This document shows positions 48,520-62,487 of a stretch of 64,000 bases of DNA, piece by piece. How positions within the stretch are numbered: the stretch's first letter is position 1; each line of letters starts with the position of its first letter. The translations under genes and the position numbers were made by a program. Source of the DNA: Zhengitettix transpicula (Eukaryota; Arthropoda; Insecta; Orthoptera; Tetrigidae); NCBI GenBank assembly GCA_037074705.1, contig CM073590.1:221060746-221124745 (forward strand), in the 5' to 3' direction. The notes below the pieces were generated by a model that saw only the letters and a program-made list of their open reading frames with translations, had not been told where the DNA came from and ran no database searches.

Positions 48520-48573
48520 ATATATATATATATATGTATATGTATATATAGATAGATAGATATAGATATATAG
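48520..48573. repeat. Compound TA/TAGA microsatellite
   Basis: TATATA runs interrupted by TATG, then GATAGATAGATATAGATATA. Confidence 0.9.
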
Positions 48574-49158
48574 GCCTACGTACGTTTCAATCTTAATTTA
48601 ATACGTCAAAAAAACTTAATAGAAAAACATAATACATAATTATCGACCATAAATAACGGACAAAACCAAAAATATTATATAATAAGTTCATAATCATTAA
48701 TAATGAAAAACAATAATTATATATTTTAGTCCATAATACAGGAAGTTATAACACAGTGAAGTAAGTATTTTTCTTCCTTGTTTTTCTCGATTTCCTCTAC
48801 CATAATTAATGAAATATTCAATTCACACATTATCTAATATGCATTGGCAAAAAAATTGAAAGCTATAAATCCTACAGCTATGTCTACTTAATTCTTATTA
48901 ACCCAAAAAACCCGAAGTAGTTTTAAACATTGTATCTTCTTTAATATTATTTTAACGACTGTTATATTTTAAACATTTTACCATCTTGGCCTTGTTAATA
49001 CTAAAATGGCCACCAATGTGAAAAACGTTTTATATGAATGATGACATACTGTAATTTTCTTTATTTCGTTAGGTTATAGCCAAAATCTCTCTTAAGAAAT
49101 AATAGTAAGAAAAATAATTTGTTGCCTTTAAAAAAGTTAATACACTCACACATACACA

Positions 49159-49161
<3 letters not shown>

Positions 49162-49196
<35 letters not shown>
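49162..49196. repeat. (TA)n microsatellite
   Basis: About 17 uninterrupted TA units preceded by a CA-rich stretch. Confidence 0.9.
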
Positions 49197-49200
<4 letters not shown>

Positions 49201-52200
49201 TCCGTTATTTTTCCTCCTCACTTATTTTATCCGAATTTTGTTGTTGAAATATTTCATTAAAATTACAAAATTAACAATTTACCAGCTAAAAAGAATAGGA
49301 ATAAAATATTTTCATATTACTACACTTTATGAAAACATTCAATATACTTATTTGATAATTTTGGTGTTCGTGTTATTTTTAAACCTTCAAATAATTTAAA
49401 TGTAGTCAAGAATATTAAAGACAAAAGCAAAGTTTTCGAAATTCTATTTTACTTACAAAAATTAATTGTTTTATATAAAAATGCTTGTTATATGAGTCAG
49501 ACGAAACGAATTTTAAAAACTGGGATTAATGAGCGTAATAAGAATTTGAAATTTAACTTCTAAAATTACTCAGCTGTGTCAGTATTAATTTAAAATACAT
49601 AAATTAGACTGGCGTATTATAAAAAATTTAGATGAAGAATGCAAATATTATTTCAGATTGATGAGCGAAATGTTGAAGATTATATCCAAGTATTCAGCCA
49701 TTAATGTAAGGTATTGGTACAAGTAATTTTAAATAGAATTTATTATTTCATGTTATTGTAATCCATTTATTGTATTATAATTTCTTATTTGTATTGTTAT
49801 ATTTAATTGAACAGAACTGTTAAGAACTGTGTAAATGTAACAGCCATTTTGGCCGCAACGTGTTTTGGAAATCGCACCTCAGAAATTTATTATCGTCTAC
49901 ATTTCACGTAATTAATAGTAAGGAACGTTTTATAGAATTTATATATATTCATGTATGTAACATTTTGTTTTCTTGGAATTTTTAGATTATGATTCTCAAA
50001 TTATATCATTTAATTGAATTTTACAACTCCTAAAATATTAGGGATGTATTGTTGTGTTTGTTTTAATGTTTTTTCTAGTATAATGTTTTAAAACTTTATT
50101 CATAATATATTTCTGACTTAGTATGTTTGAAGATTTCCAATTATTTATAGAGGTGAGATAAATTAAGCTGTTAAATTTGTTAGTTATTCTTAGCGGGTTT
50201 AAATTATTCGACTCTCATGTAAGTTCGGAATTACTTTCTGCTGAAATATATTTTTTGTAACAAAGTATCATCCAGAGTACTGTTGTGAAAGAAATTATGC
50301 AATATGTATAACATATAAAATTGGAATTTAAGGAAGGGATTGTACATTCGACATATAGTGTATAACATTCAGCTACTTCTGGTAGAGTTTGCAACGAGAG
50401 TTGCTGACTTCCACCCCCGAAAACGCAACCCTATGCGGTCGAACAATGAAAACGAAGCTAGTGGCGTTTTCGTACAATTATTGTGATTGCAGTGAGAGAC
50501 GTGGTCGTGCACACCTCCGTCGTCCGTAATTAAAGTGCTGCCTGGCTGACTTCTGGCTGTGCGGTTCGTTCCCAATAACGCACTCAAGCAAAATTAATGC
50601 TATTTAACTTCGGCTCAAAGGTCATGCTCGGTCGCAAATGTCAAGCTCCATGTCCCGACAACCCGTTCAATAGCTTAGCTGTGCACCACGCTCCACGGAA
50701 TCTGCGGAAATTGGCACGACATTCGAGACTCGATAATGAATTCAGGTATCCCTCACAACCTTCGCCAAAAATTTTTCCATTATGAACGTACCCTTATTGC
50801 TCTCAGACTGCTGGTTTTACCAGTTAAAAAAACAACGTATCAGTGAGACTGAAAAACTTGTAAAGGATCTGATCGAAATCAAATCGTCTGGTACTAATTA
50901 GTTTCTCAAAATTTTACAGCCGAGCTCTCAGATTGTTTAAAGAACCTTTTTCAAGATTTATTACCCAGGTATTGGGTTGAAGTATAATTGAGAACGTGTT
51001 TAATTATATGATTAGTGACAATAAGTTATCGTGTCTCCATTATGTAAACGTCATGAACTTAAACAACGCAAAATCCTTCATTCTATGACTTTGAAACTCT
51101 AATACAAAAATGAGCCTCAATCTATTTATTATATTTGAATTTCAGTAATTTGTAATTTTCTCTTTTTACTTTCTGCTACAGTTACATTAAATGGCGTCCT
51201 CTAAAGTTTAAAGCACTGTACGACTGTCTACCATTTAAACTAGAGATTTATTTACTTCCATGAATAAAAGTGTAAATTTATTTTTGTGAAAAGGCTTCCG
51301 ATTTAACCTCATAGATTGTTTGAAATTAGTCCTTAGCGGATGAAACAGGTTACGGCATTGTATTAATGTAAAAGTGCTTCAATGATAACGAATAAACTGA
51401 TACATACATTTCATAACATACTAAATTACTCAAATTAAATACTATAAATGTGAATGAATCATATTAACGTTATGGATAAATATAATTATGAACAATAAAG
51501 TATGCAACACATCATACACAGATGTAGCAACCACAACACTTTATACATCACAAAGAATTCACGATTCAAACGTGGTCGCCCTATGAATTACAAAATGATT
51601 ATATTGCAAGTATTAATATAAAAATATAACCAAAAATGACGACAAGGAATTTTATTTTGTAAAGTGTTGCTTGTCTTAAAAAATAGACAGCTTGAGTGCA
51701 TATGCCGTAGTACAATACACGTATTTATACTAAAGAATTTCATGAGAAAAGAAGAAAAATTATTAGGTAAAACTTTATCTATATTAATAATGAGAAAATT
51801 ATTTTTTCTTGCTTAAGTTGTACGACATATTGCAGCAGTTGAAATTATAAATCTACACTTCTCACTGTAAACAGTATAGAACTATACGACCAATTAAATT
51901 AAAAGTTATTCATTTCTCTTAATCACAAAAAAGGCCATAAGAATAATTAAATAATACCCACTTAATAAGTTTCTGTTCACACAGAATTTATATGTATAAA
52001 TTATCACAAGATTCCAACGAGCACTGTTTGTATGCTGTACACCTGCATTTTTCTGCATATTTCTATAAATATTCCAATTCGGAAAAGTCCTCACTCAATT
52101 ATTAAACAATGAATATTTTCATATCTTTTTTTGATTGTGTTTAATTGTGTGAGAGGTTTTATGAATAAAAATTCTAATAGAAAACCCCCTCTACTTTATT

Positions 52201-53202
52201 ATTTCTCAATTAAATGCAATGCTCCTTTGTGTCACCTGTTCATTGTGATTTTTTAAATTCTTCCTTAAGCAAATAAAAACACACAATATTTGCTTTCCTC
52301 TATAAAATAAATGTGATTTATAAAGCGAAAGCGAATTATTGGCGTTTATAATTGTTGTTTTCTGAGAGTGGTTATATAAAAAGTAAAAAACAAATTCTCG
52401 TAAAAGTACAGGAGTACAACGACTGCTCATACAAGGTCGGGACAAACGAGGGTCGGGTCTGAGCTCTGGCCACAGAGGCGGGTTAAATGAAAGGTCTGCA
52501 GTGCTGCCAACTGAAGCGTGAACACTGCCTACCTGCCGTTGAATCGCTCTCACATAATTGCTGCAGCGCATTACTTAAACTCAGACTCGTTTAATAGAGT
52601 TTAGTCCTTCGTAAACTCCCCTACACGTCGTCTCGTCTACGTGCCCGCGTCAATGCTAACCAATATATATTGTGTATGAATGGAATTAAATCTTTATCCT
52701 GATATACAAACGTAAATAATATATATTTTCCAATCAATAACAAGCTGAACGAATGAATGGGGAGAAATAGATTTATGTAAGAATTTGAGTAGCTTGAACG
52801 AGATGCAGAAGAAGCAAATTTTGACTTACTATAATTTTCACATTTAATAGTGGAATTTATTGACAAATGTTTATTTTTAATATCTTATTTATATATTTTC
52901 ACGTATAGTCTTTAGTTGCTATTGCTAATTGATAATGCGGCATTGATTCTCTCACCCCATATGTGCTAACACATTGCTCAAACTTTTTCCATATATGTAT
53001 GACACTGTCATACTTGAAGAGGTATTTTAATTCAAAGTGACGATACGAAAACTAATACTTTTTTAATAGTATAACCGTAGACTTAACCGTTAAAAAGATA
53101 TTACGGAAATAATGACTAGAACTATTCTAAAAAAATCTGACTACTGACTTACTTCCGCTGTATTGTTACAGAGACTGAGATCAATGAAAACTTTCAAGTA
53201 CA

Positions 53203-53520
53203 TTTTTTAGAGTAACAGGTTACTTGAGGGTAATCCACATGGTGGCAACTCCCTTTCAAATCCATAGGAAGAGATTTGAAAGAGGGGATGCGGAAGGGTA
53301 GAGGAAGGTAAAGTCAAGGGTTAACTAGGGCCACCAGGCTATGGTTTAAAGATCTAATAATAATAAGAAAATGTACAAAGGCTATATATAGGTTAGGTGG
53401 GGAATTTGGTACTTGTCCCGCGTCCTTCCGATGGTGGAGACAAGTTTTTGTGGGGTTGCAGCATTCCCTTCTCCGTGCCTTGACCAGTTTAGGAGGCAGC
53501 TGGCCGACTATTCCCACTGG
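53203..53520 (-). mobile_element. SINE-like element, copy 6
   Basis: Inverted copy: TTTTTTAGAGTAACAGGTTA at the left is the tail end, and CAGCTGGCCGACTATTCCCA at the right lies mid-element. Around 53350-53400 the family sequence is replaced by an unrelated ATAATAATAAGAAAATG segment, an internal replacement or small insertion with deletion. Confidence 0.8.
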
Positions 53521-54557
53521 CGATCGGAACAGGTAAAAAATTGAGTTACTAAATTTACAGCGAAAAACAGAAAGCGAGTTAAATAAATGAGTGTGACCAG
53601 TTAAACGTTAACAAAGAATAATTGCATAGTCATTCTGAGTTCAATGAACAGATATTGATTGTTCAAATATCCAGAGACACTCTGCTGACCATGTGGATGG
53701 TTCTTTCAGACAAGCACGACTCATGCTGTAACGTTCATTCCTCCCTGTATACACGAATATGAACAGAGTGTTTCTATTGCCGGTTTCAGCATTTCATACA
53801 GAATGAAAACGGAATATTCGACGCCAATGTCGGAATATTTCAAAACCAAGATAAAACGCCTTTCCGTACGCCTTAGACTACATCTAACATGATGTTGACG
53901 TATCACGTGACCTTCCGATCACTCGGAGAATTCATCGGATTCGCCTCACGTCGTTGCTGAGAGCCTAAATCCTTGATACAAAGACTCTTCCCAGCTAAAT
54001 TTGACTACGCAAGTGGGTCCGGGCCGCAACAAGCTTATGTTTAATGCAAAGCAATATCGGTCGCTACCTTTAGGCTTCCCAGCCAGCGTAATAACATAAA
54101 GCGAGCGATTTCCCCCCTGTGAAAGGAAGGTTCGAGCATTTTGAGTGGGAGTTATTGAATTTAATAGTTTGGATAGAGGCTCAGACGCCTAGGCACAAGG
54201 CGAATCTTATAAGGAGGCAATATCGACGGAAGTGTTGACACACAATTTCCTGTTCATGATGAGATAATTGTACTTGATCGAACGCGAGGACTTTGGACTG
54301 ACTGAAAGTCAATCTGTAATATTAATGTCAACCCCAAAAGATACTAACGCTCTCTACTGTTATTTATTGAAAATTATAAAAACCGCTACGCATTGCAATA
54401 CCGTGCGTATCTGTTTCCCAGTTGGAGAAAAATATAATAAAAACTAACACACGGTTATTCCTATATTGGTATAGCTTTTCTTCGCAATAAATATTAAAAA
54501 TACAGTGCCTTTTATTTCAATCTCTATATGCGTAGTTTCAAAAGAATTTCACATTTC
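53521..54557. other. Intervening DNA, nothing identified
   Basis: Moderately mixed composition (GC-richer near 53900-54200) without a supported frame or repeat. Confidence 0.5.
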
Positions 54558-54561
54558 TTAA

Positions 54562-55778
54562 CGCTCCGTTAGTCGCGCTTGGTCCGACGAAATTTTATTT
54601 CTTTGTTACACCGGAGCCAGGTCAGATACAGTGATGAACTTTTATGACACCTCAGAAGAATGTGTTTACAATATTCTGCCAAGGCCACACTCCAAAAGCA
54701 AACTACGTTCTCGGAAAATGATGTTAGAATAAGGAAGTTAGGTATCTTCAGTCGGTCCGTACAAGTGCTACCACTCGTTAGCATTTTTCTCCTAATTTCC
54801 GCAGAAATACGAAATGATAATATACTTTCTTGACGATTATTCGATTTTAGTAATAACTATTTCTATTTAGATATTATATTTGTGGTTTTTTCTTAGAACT
54901 TTCCGTTTTTCGGTTTGTGAACAATTGTGGAAAATGAGTAACATATCTACAACTTGAATAATCCTCAAGTTGTTTACGAAATCCGTCGACGTTTTTTAGA
55001 AGTTAATTATGACACAAATACTTTATCAGTCGACGATATTGAAGAATCCCGAGATGAATCAGAAACTAAAGATAATTTAGGAACTAGCTCTGATGACTCG
55101 GATTCGGATCATTAAATTTACGATCTAGGTTTAGAAAATACTGCGACCCATGTTTGAAGGAAACTAGAAAACCATGTAAAACACAATATTGTTGTGAAAA
55201 GTGTGAATTTTTTTTGGTGTTTGCGTATGCACACAAAAAATAATTTGGCAAGAATGCCTCGTCAAAATTAAAAAACAACAACATTGAAGCAGACTCTGAT
55301 TAATGTATTTATTTTACCAAAAATGTAATTATTCAGATTATTTTGTATACAAATATTATTTATGAGAATTTTAAGAGCATTTTCACAAAAGCAGAATACT
55401 TTAAAGAATCAATAAAAAATAATCGTATAAATAACGAACTGCATTTTAAAATAATTATATTTCAAGCACTCTGGACCTGTTTATCTTTGTGGCATCTAAC
55501 AGATTTTTTGTTTAAAAAAATAGTCACAATATTTTACGATTAAACTTCTAAAGGATATTGTTAGATTAGAAATTTTTTTTATAGAATACTTTCTTTTACA
55601 AGTATATTGAATAAAATGGAAAGTTTTAAGTAAACCAGACTGCAATTTGATGTATGAATTCTGTATAAATGTATCTAAAATTAGTATGTTAAATTTATGT
55701 ATAAATTTTCAAAATAACTGATTCAGGAAAGTGATCAGCAATGAAATAGTTAGGTTTAGCGCGACTAAAAACGTTACT
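54562..55778 (+). mobile_element. Internally deleted piggyBac-like DNA transposon
   Basis: The 1.2-kb segment lies between TTAA sites. Its ends are imperfect inverted repeats sharing TTAGTCGCGCT (54569-54579; inverse AGCGCGACTAA at 55758-55768). Inside is a transposase remnant with an acidic N-terminal part joined directly to a Cys-rich C-terminal part. Autonomous piggyBacs are roughly 2.3 kb or more, so about half is missing, including the DDD catalytic core. It may have been mobilised in trans by a full-length relative. Confidence 0.75.
54934..55243 (+). pseudogene. PiggyBac transposase remnant (N-terminal acidic and C-terminal Cys-rich parts)
   Basis: An ATG at 54934 gives MSNISTT and a stop. 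One frame over, VVYEIRRRFLEVNYDTN continues to an acidic run ending DDSDSDH at 55115, typical of the start of piggyBac transposases. In a third frame from 55115, KYCDPCLKETRKPCKTQYC and CEKCEFF give the C-x2-C pairs of the C-terminal cross-brace zinc finger that binds the transposon ends, closing at TAA 55241-55243. The whole middle (about 450 residues in intact relatives) is gone. Frameshifts and the deletion make it non-functional. Confidence 0.7.
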
Positions 55779-56324
55779 TTAAAGAGAGAGAATAACGGAG
55801 GGTTCAATATCATATATGAAGTAGAAAACGTATGATATCATGTATGTATAGCTGACCGAAAATGGTACATAAATAAATAACTCCTGTTCTCTCGTGTGTG
55901 TAATACAAAAATGCATGATTGAATCAATATTCATGAGCACTTAAAGCGTAACATGATAGTCATTCCTTTTTTCGTTTCACAGAAAACAGCATAAAATTTC
56001 ACCGTATATGTTTTTTTTCTGTACGAAAAAGGGAAAATAAAAAAGCGCTATTCAAATTACATACTTTCGTGTCTGTCGCGCTCACTCTAAAAAAAGGTAC
56101 GCAATTCATTTTTTTCAGTGATTAACAAGCGTATTATTCCCTTAACTACAAGCGTGGAAATTAATATCTCGTGTGAAAATTTAAAATAGTTGTAAATTAT
56201 AAATAAACATAAAACATGGCATTGATCGTTCTTTGCCCGGAAGCGATATCCTCGACGCTATTTTGTTTTTGTAGTAAAGGGAGCTGAGGAATGAAAGGAG
56301 AGAGAGAGATGTGAAAGTGAGCGG

Positions 56325-56345
56325 AAGAGAGAGAGAGAGAGAGAG
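56325..56345. repeat. (GA)n microsatellite
   Basis: AGAGAGAGAGAGAGAGAGAG, preceded by shorter GA runs from 56299. Confidence 0.9.
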
Positions 56346-57019
56346 TTTGCAAGTTCTGGTCAGCTGAACAGCCGAGCCTGTTAGTAAACGCATTATGTCA
56401 ATATTCATTTGGCGTAAACTAGTTTGGCAAGAACGCCAGTTATTATCGGATGAAGTGACCCAGGGGACGCGCAACTCCAGTGCTCTTCAACCATGAAACA
56501 AACGTGTACGAGCCTGGAAACGAACATCGGCGTAATTCCGATTTTCATCCGTCGTAAAAAATGCGATACCTTTATGTAGAAAGGGTATAAAATATAAAAT
56601 AAATTTGGCCATGGAAAAACGATGTATCATCACCAAGAAACAATATTTTACGAATGCAATACATGAGAGCGAGAATAAGAGCGAGAATAAGAGTATACTG
56701 CACGCAATCTAAATACTACATAACGGGTTCCGGAATCTGAATCGGAAAAAGTTGAAATTGCCTTGAGAATACGCCGCTCTCTCTGCTATCTGGAATTACT
56801 GAATAATTTAAAAACTAACAGGAACAAAGTCACACAAGTAAATTGGACGAGAACAACATAAAAAATAGTCGACGGTATAATATATGAAAAATTTGTGTAC
56901 CAGAAAAGGCGAATCAAGGGTGAATGAAGTGTAATACATTAGAGATCAACAGTTGTTGTAAATTCCCATTTTTGACACCAGGGCATGATATATATGTTGT
57001 GAAAAGCAGTACGGAAGAT

Positions 57020-57950
57020 AGGCGTAGGATTAAAATGATGTTGAAGATATCATTCCCATCCAATGACCTAAATCCTTTGCCATTATAGGGCCAGAGACCA
57101 CCCTCTTCGTCGTGGGATTTGGGATTATTTTGATGGGGAAGTGAAGGGCGCAGACAGTATATATATTTTTTACCTTTCTTAAATTGGTAGGTGATTGGCG
57201 CACTTCTTTTTTATTGTTTCGGAGAGGGAAAAAATATTCCAAACGGCTCTGTCCCGTTTAATCTTTGATTTTCAGCAGATCTGGGATGAGATGGTTATAA
57301 TATGGTGGGAAATAGAGCAGCTGTATGTTTTATTTTTTTTGTATCTGGTAATAGAGGATAGAAATACTTAAATTTAGATTTCCGGCCACACCTTATTGGA
57401 TAATGGAAGGTGGATATTACTTTTGGGATGTTGTTTTTCTATGGATCGGTGGCGTAGAAAAGCTCGGAGCTGAGTAAGACGTTGTTGACAGGGTGGAAAT
57501 TTCGAAGGCGTTGGTGTTGGAATAGGTTCATGGATGGATGTAGAACGTGAAGTGAAACACAGAAGTGGAGGATTCTTCTTTCCAGGGATTTTAGAGATTG
57601 AAGGTGTTGTGGTTGGAAGAGAATAGAAACGATGTGGCGGATGAAGGTGTGCATGTAGTAGGGTTTTAGAAAGACATGAGCCGGTTCTCTAGCGTAGGTA
57701 TTTGTTGAGGTTAAATCTTTGACTCGTTTTCGGAGGATTCGGCTGAGGGTTTGGTGTAGGAGAATCCCGACAGTGGCTGAGAGGGATGAGGAGATTATTT
57801 GTTTCCCGAAAACTATAGGGACGGAATTTTTCATGTGTGTATGATTGCTACTATTAGGAGGTACGTATTGAGGGAGAATTTTTGTCTGATGTCGGTATCG
57901 ACGGCAGACGGGGAAAGGTTATCGTTAACGCCGGTAGGGTACGGAAGGTA
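57020..57950 (-). other. Strand-skewed, partly open segment, possible TE remnant
   Basis: The plus strand is conspicuously rich in G and T and poor in C, so the minus strand is AC-rich, like the LINE ORF1 region at 290-1411. On the minus strand 57439-57834 is open for 131 codons (KNSVPIVFGKQIISSSLS at the start), and 57030-57242 for 70 codons. Neither matches a family I know. The skew and the length of the frame suggest a decayed retroelement coding region or an old processed transcript. I cannot name it. Confidence 0.3.
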
Positions 57951-60900
57951 ATGACAGTATACGTTGAAAATAATTGGAGAAAAAATTAAAAACGAGGATT
58001 AAAATTACACTCGTACTGTAGCTTCTAAGAAATCGGAATTTATATTGAATTCGCGAACATTTTTGGTGACAGTACATTAAGACAGCAACGTACAAGTCCG
58101 GATATGCGTAAAAGAGAAATATCTCAAGAATTATTTATAATAAAACAATAGTATACGTATATATATAATGTAAAACGTGAGAGATAACTAAAGCACAGAT
58201 GAAGTGTAGTTTGTAGAAGCTACGACGTATACAGGTATTTGAAGCGTAGACAGTTATTATAGGTGACATATTATAGTAAGACAGTTATGTTAATAAGCGG
58301 AGTACGAAACGACGCAACAAACACTGACGCCTTTGATAAACGTAATGAAACGTTGCCTTTGAATTTCCTCCAACGCCGCTCTAGCTGTTTACTTGCAAAG
58401 TTGCATCCAACCTATTTGCCTTCATGTCGTTGAACATAAACACGTGCTTGCCTCATAGCTCATTTAATGCTTTCATTCCGTGGGATTGCACTGCTTGATA
58501 TACTCATCATCTTTTTATATTAAATAGTAGACGAGACACAATTAAACAACTGCTATCGTTATTAGCCTAATTCGTAAGTGTCTATTGTAATAAAGTATAA
58601 TCTAAAAGTATCATTTCAGAAAAGTGATTCTTGAAGAATTTATCTGTTAGCTTTAAAAGATTGTGTATATATTGTCATTAAACTACAACATACTTTCAAT
58701 ACTTGTATTTTTGCCTTTGATTTCCTCATATTAAAAAATCCATCCATTTATTAGTATGGAATGACTTATCATTTTAATCATTATCAATCATTCAAAATTT
58801 ATTTTTTAGCCATTACAAGTCTTTATTATATGTTCACAAGAGTAAATTAATTTGGTTCATAAAAACATTCAGACTATTATCAGTACACAGAAAAACGTAA
58901 AAAGATGAAATAAACTATAATTTTTTTAAAAAAACAACAGGAGCTTTATATGTACTGTAAAAATTGATTGGTTTTAAATTGTGCCGTGAGAATTTTATTT
59001 ATTCGTCTCTTCCGTCCTTTTTTTGTTTCTTTTTTGTGTATGATTTTTCCACAACTCATTTACTAACAAAACGTTACTTCCGGAGGCAGTCAACACTCGC
59101 ATTTCAATATTAAACTAAAGAGAATTTGTCGTTTGGCAATTTATTCACACTGATATTTCAATTAACAGGACGATTCAGGATGTTTTTACTGCATATAAAC
59201 CTACATTTAGTTTTTGAATTTACCCTTAACAATTTCGTTATCAAGATAATGTCTCCGTTTGTCTCGTACGGATATCTTATAATTGAAAAACTGCATGCCG
59301 AACTATTTAATTATTTATTAATACTGCTTTATTTGGTTTTAGTTTAGGTGAAATGGTGCTCTTTTCCTCCAATTTATTTCGATAAGATATGGCAATTAGA
59401 TCTGTAACCGGGAAATCCATAGTCATAAACTAATTTCCCTGCATAACGTTTCAGGAAAGTCACAAACTGAAGAAAGTACTCATAGTTACTGAAACTTTGT
59501 TATTCTAAACTGTTTTTTTTAATCAAATGTGTCTCCAAAACTACATTTGATTTCTACAAAATCAATATCATCATTAAATATTTTAATCGTTCACTATTTG
59601 GCCCTCAGAGTTTATTCACACCTGTAGGGCACATTTCAGATTTTACACACTCGATCTATTTTGGTTCAGTAATTTACAATGAATGAATGAATATTTTCCC
59701 TCCATTGCTGCATAGACGGATAATTTTTAAATAAGGGAAATTACAACTTAATTTATATAACTGAGTAAATCATATAAAATAGAACAAAATAAAGTAATAT
59801 TAATAAAAATGTAAATAGTACAGCATGAAGTATTTCAATAAAAAAAACTGTATAAGACAAACAGACGAAACATAAAATTTAGCTTTATATGGGGCCTACA
59901 GATCGTCGCCGGAAGTAAAATATTAGAATGAATAAATTTTACATCTAAAAAATCTTGTTGATGTGACTTCCACAGAAAAAAAAGCGGATAATGAGTCACG
60001 GAAAAGTGCACAACAGGCTGTTAAAGTGTGAAAAATGATGCACGCGCTTCTTTAATCTCGTCTATTATGCGAAACTTTACTCCGTGTTTCACACGTCAGC
60101 TTAGTTTGTTCTCTATCCGGAGAGGGAAGGTACATCTCCAACAAACAAGACAGATCACGAATCCAGGGGACGTTCAACGAATATATTTTAATGAATGTAA
60201 GTGAGCCCCCCGTTTTTACGAGGATGTAGCGGCAGACAGTTTTACTTGCTGCATGCGATTTGTCTGCATTACTCGGGCAAGAGAGAGCTTTGTAACTTGT
60301 TACATCTACACCAACCATTAAGCTTCCCCAAGTTGCTGGGAGAGCCCAATGCGCCGCTTTTTCCCTTCGTTAGCAAGGTACAACATACACACACAAAAGT
60401 AACTACGTAAATAAGGAAGAACAACACGAGGACATTTAAATGTAATGTCGTAATTGAAAATAAAAGGTGTGCATTCTGCATTCGTGTCGTTTAAGAGTTT
60501 CCATGTTTTTCCGTAGAGGATGGAAGGTTCTTCACAAATATAATCGTACTTAACCAACCAAAAATCCGCACAATAGAAAAACAAGATGTGTCACATATAC
60601 ACCTTATTAGTACCCCTGTTTAATTTATTTGTCGTAACTGACCTCCCACTGACAGAACATATTGTAGTAGGGACTTTTTCATATGATACGGCGATTCTAA
60701 CTTTACTCATGTCATTCATACCACAATAACAGAACTTCAAGTACTGCATCAGTAATGGAGAATCAAAATAAATGAAAAAAAATCGACTCATTACGCGTTT
60801 ACAATACGCAAAAATCCGTGTCCACCGATTTATATTAATATTAATATTTCCCTAAATATTTTGGTCGTAACTGGATAAAAAGGTAAGTTGTAAAGTGTAA

Positions 60901-62487
60901 ATTGGACATGAAAAAGAAATGTACTACTAGGACAAACTTCTGCTCTATAAAAACTATCAGTTTACCAATTTGGAGTTACGGGATCCAAGTACTCAAATAC
61001 TGCAATAACCCGAAGATGTCAGTAAAAAAATTAAGAACCTTGTCGAATCCTACTGGTACAACAAAAACGTGCGAATACACATTGACTTAAAAATCCTCAC
61101 TTTAATGGAGACTATCAAATTCATTATTGAAACCTCTATTATAAAATGAAAATTGAAAATACCTAGCTCATCTGTTGGTTGAGGGGTTTTCTTTTCTTGA
61201 GAGGATCTCATCATGGCCTAATGTAAAATGTGAAAATATGTTTTACGCTTCCACATTGCCTTATAGAGTACAATGGATTCTGATTTATATATACTTAATA
61301 ATAATAATAATGTAAAAACCAATTTATTATAAATTATTTCAGTGTCATCTCTTAATTTAAACGAGATTGTGTATATAATATAATTTATAGGCATTGGAGA
61401 TTTATTAACGGACCACAGATTTAAACATCTAGATGTAAATTACATTCTCCCTTTTTTACTGTTAAATACAGGTAAAACCTAGTAAATGTAGTGTAATGAA
61501 GGTTTCCGACTGTTGATAGCAGGAAGACTGAAGCCTGTCTTGATTTCATGCCTGGTCCGTTTGCAGCGCAAATAAAAAGAGGAAGCAGATAATATCCATT
61601 ACGTATTGGAAGAAGTAAAATATTCTTGAAGGGACGGGCAATCAAAGATAAAAGCGTTTCAGGATATTCTCTCTAGAAAGGAACGAGTGAGACATGTTTT
61701 TATGGTTCTGCTGCGAGGTGGCGGGTTAATTTCACCTGTACTACCTCGTTCTGAATAATGAATGAGCCTGGGAAGGAACTGTCTGCCAACAGGCACAGAC
61801 ACATTCTCAGATTATGTGGGTGGAACGGCTCGCGGGGAGGGCGGTGACATTTCCAAATACGTTGAAATTTAATTCTTCTTTACTTGGAAAATTACTCTAT
61901 CACTATTCAATCCGTTGAAATACAACTCAATGTTATTTCTAATCACAATTTAACTTAAATCCAATAAAAAAAGACAATTCAAATGTTTCACCTACTGAGT
62001 TTCTAATGCTATATAAGGTGCAGATCAGAGACACTATTCTAACAGATCATAGCTCTAAAAAATATTTGAATAACGAATAAGTTCGTAATATTGACAGACA
62101 AAGTCACTGGAGAAATAATTGACACTGAAATTTTACAATATTTAATTCAAATTCGTTTGTAACTTGATACAGATTGTAGACCTCAAATATATTCTTATAA
62201 ATATGATATATATATATATAATTTTAAAAAATTGTGAGGATATTAAAATACAAAATAATTAATTTTTATAAGGCAATTATTTCCACAGTATTTAAAAATA
62301 TAGTTAACTCAATCATTATTAATTGAATTTATAAGTTCAGGAATATATATTTTTATTCAGGAATTTTATATTTTGAACTGAATGTATCTGTGACCTATTC
62401 TATATTATTTGAAGGTATTTAATATTTTAATGTTAATACATATTAAATGAACCCGTCGTTTTTGTATGAAAAATCAAAAGAATTGCA

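Larger units (their letters stand above)
46517..53202. other. AT-rich DNA with simple repeats and two GC islands
   Basis: GC islands at about 48070-48270 (with a CRE-like site) and 50370-50780. The latter is open on the minus strand for 72 codons and on the plus strand for 62, neither recognised. A further patch at 52430-52650 is GC-richer on both strands. A TA run lies at 47414-47431. No exon is supported. Confidence 0.5.
54558..55782 (+). repeat. TTAA target duplication flanking the piggyBac element
   Basis: TTAA at 54558-54561 and at 55779-55782 lie exactly outside the two matching inverted ends, which is the signature target of piggyBac insertion. Confidence 0.75.
55783..62487. other. 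AT-rich DNA with one strongly strand-skewed segment
   Basis: Contains a GA microsatellite (56325-56345), an AC-rich-on-minus segment at 57020-57950 (listed separately) and a TA run near 62206-62220. GC-richer patches at 60050-60420 and 61680-61860 have no recognisable frame. A TATGATATCATGTA-type palindromic patch lies near 55830. Confidence 0.5.

Noticed and set aside
50369..50785. Adjacent divergent 72- and 62-codon frames as a gene pair
   Set aside because: Frames are short, lie in a GC-richer patch, have no recognisable motif and lack splice or promoter support.
57439..57834. A 131-codon protein gene
   Set aside because: No start context, splice sites or recognisable domain; the base skew explains the absence of stops. 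Kept only as a possible TE remnant.
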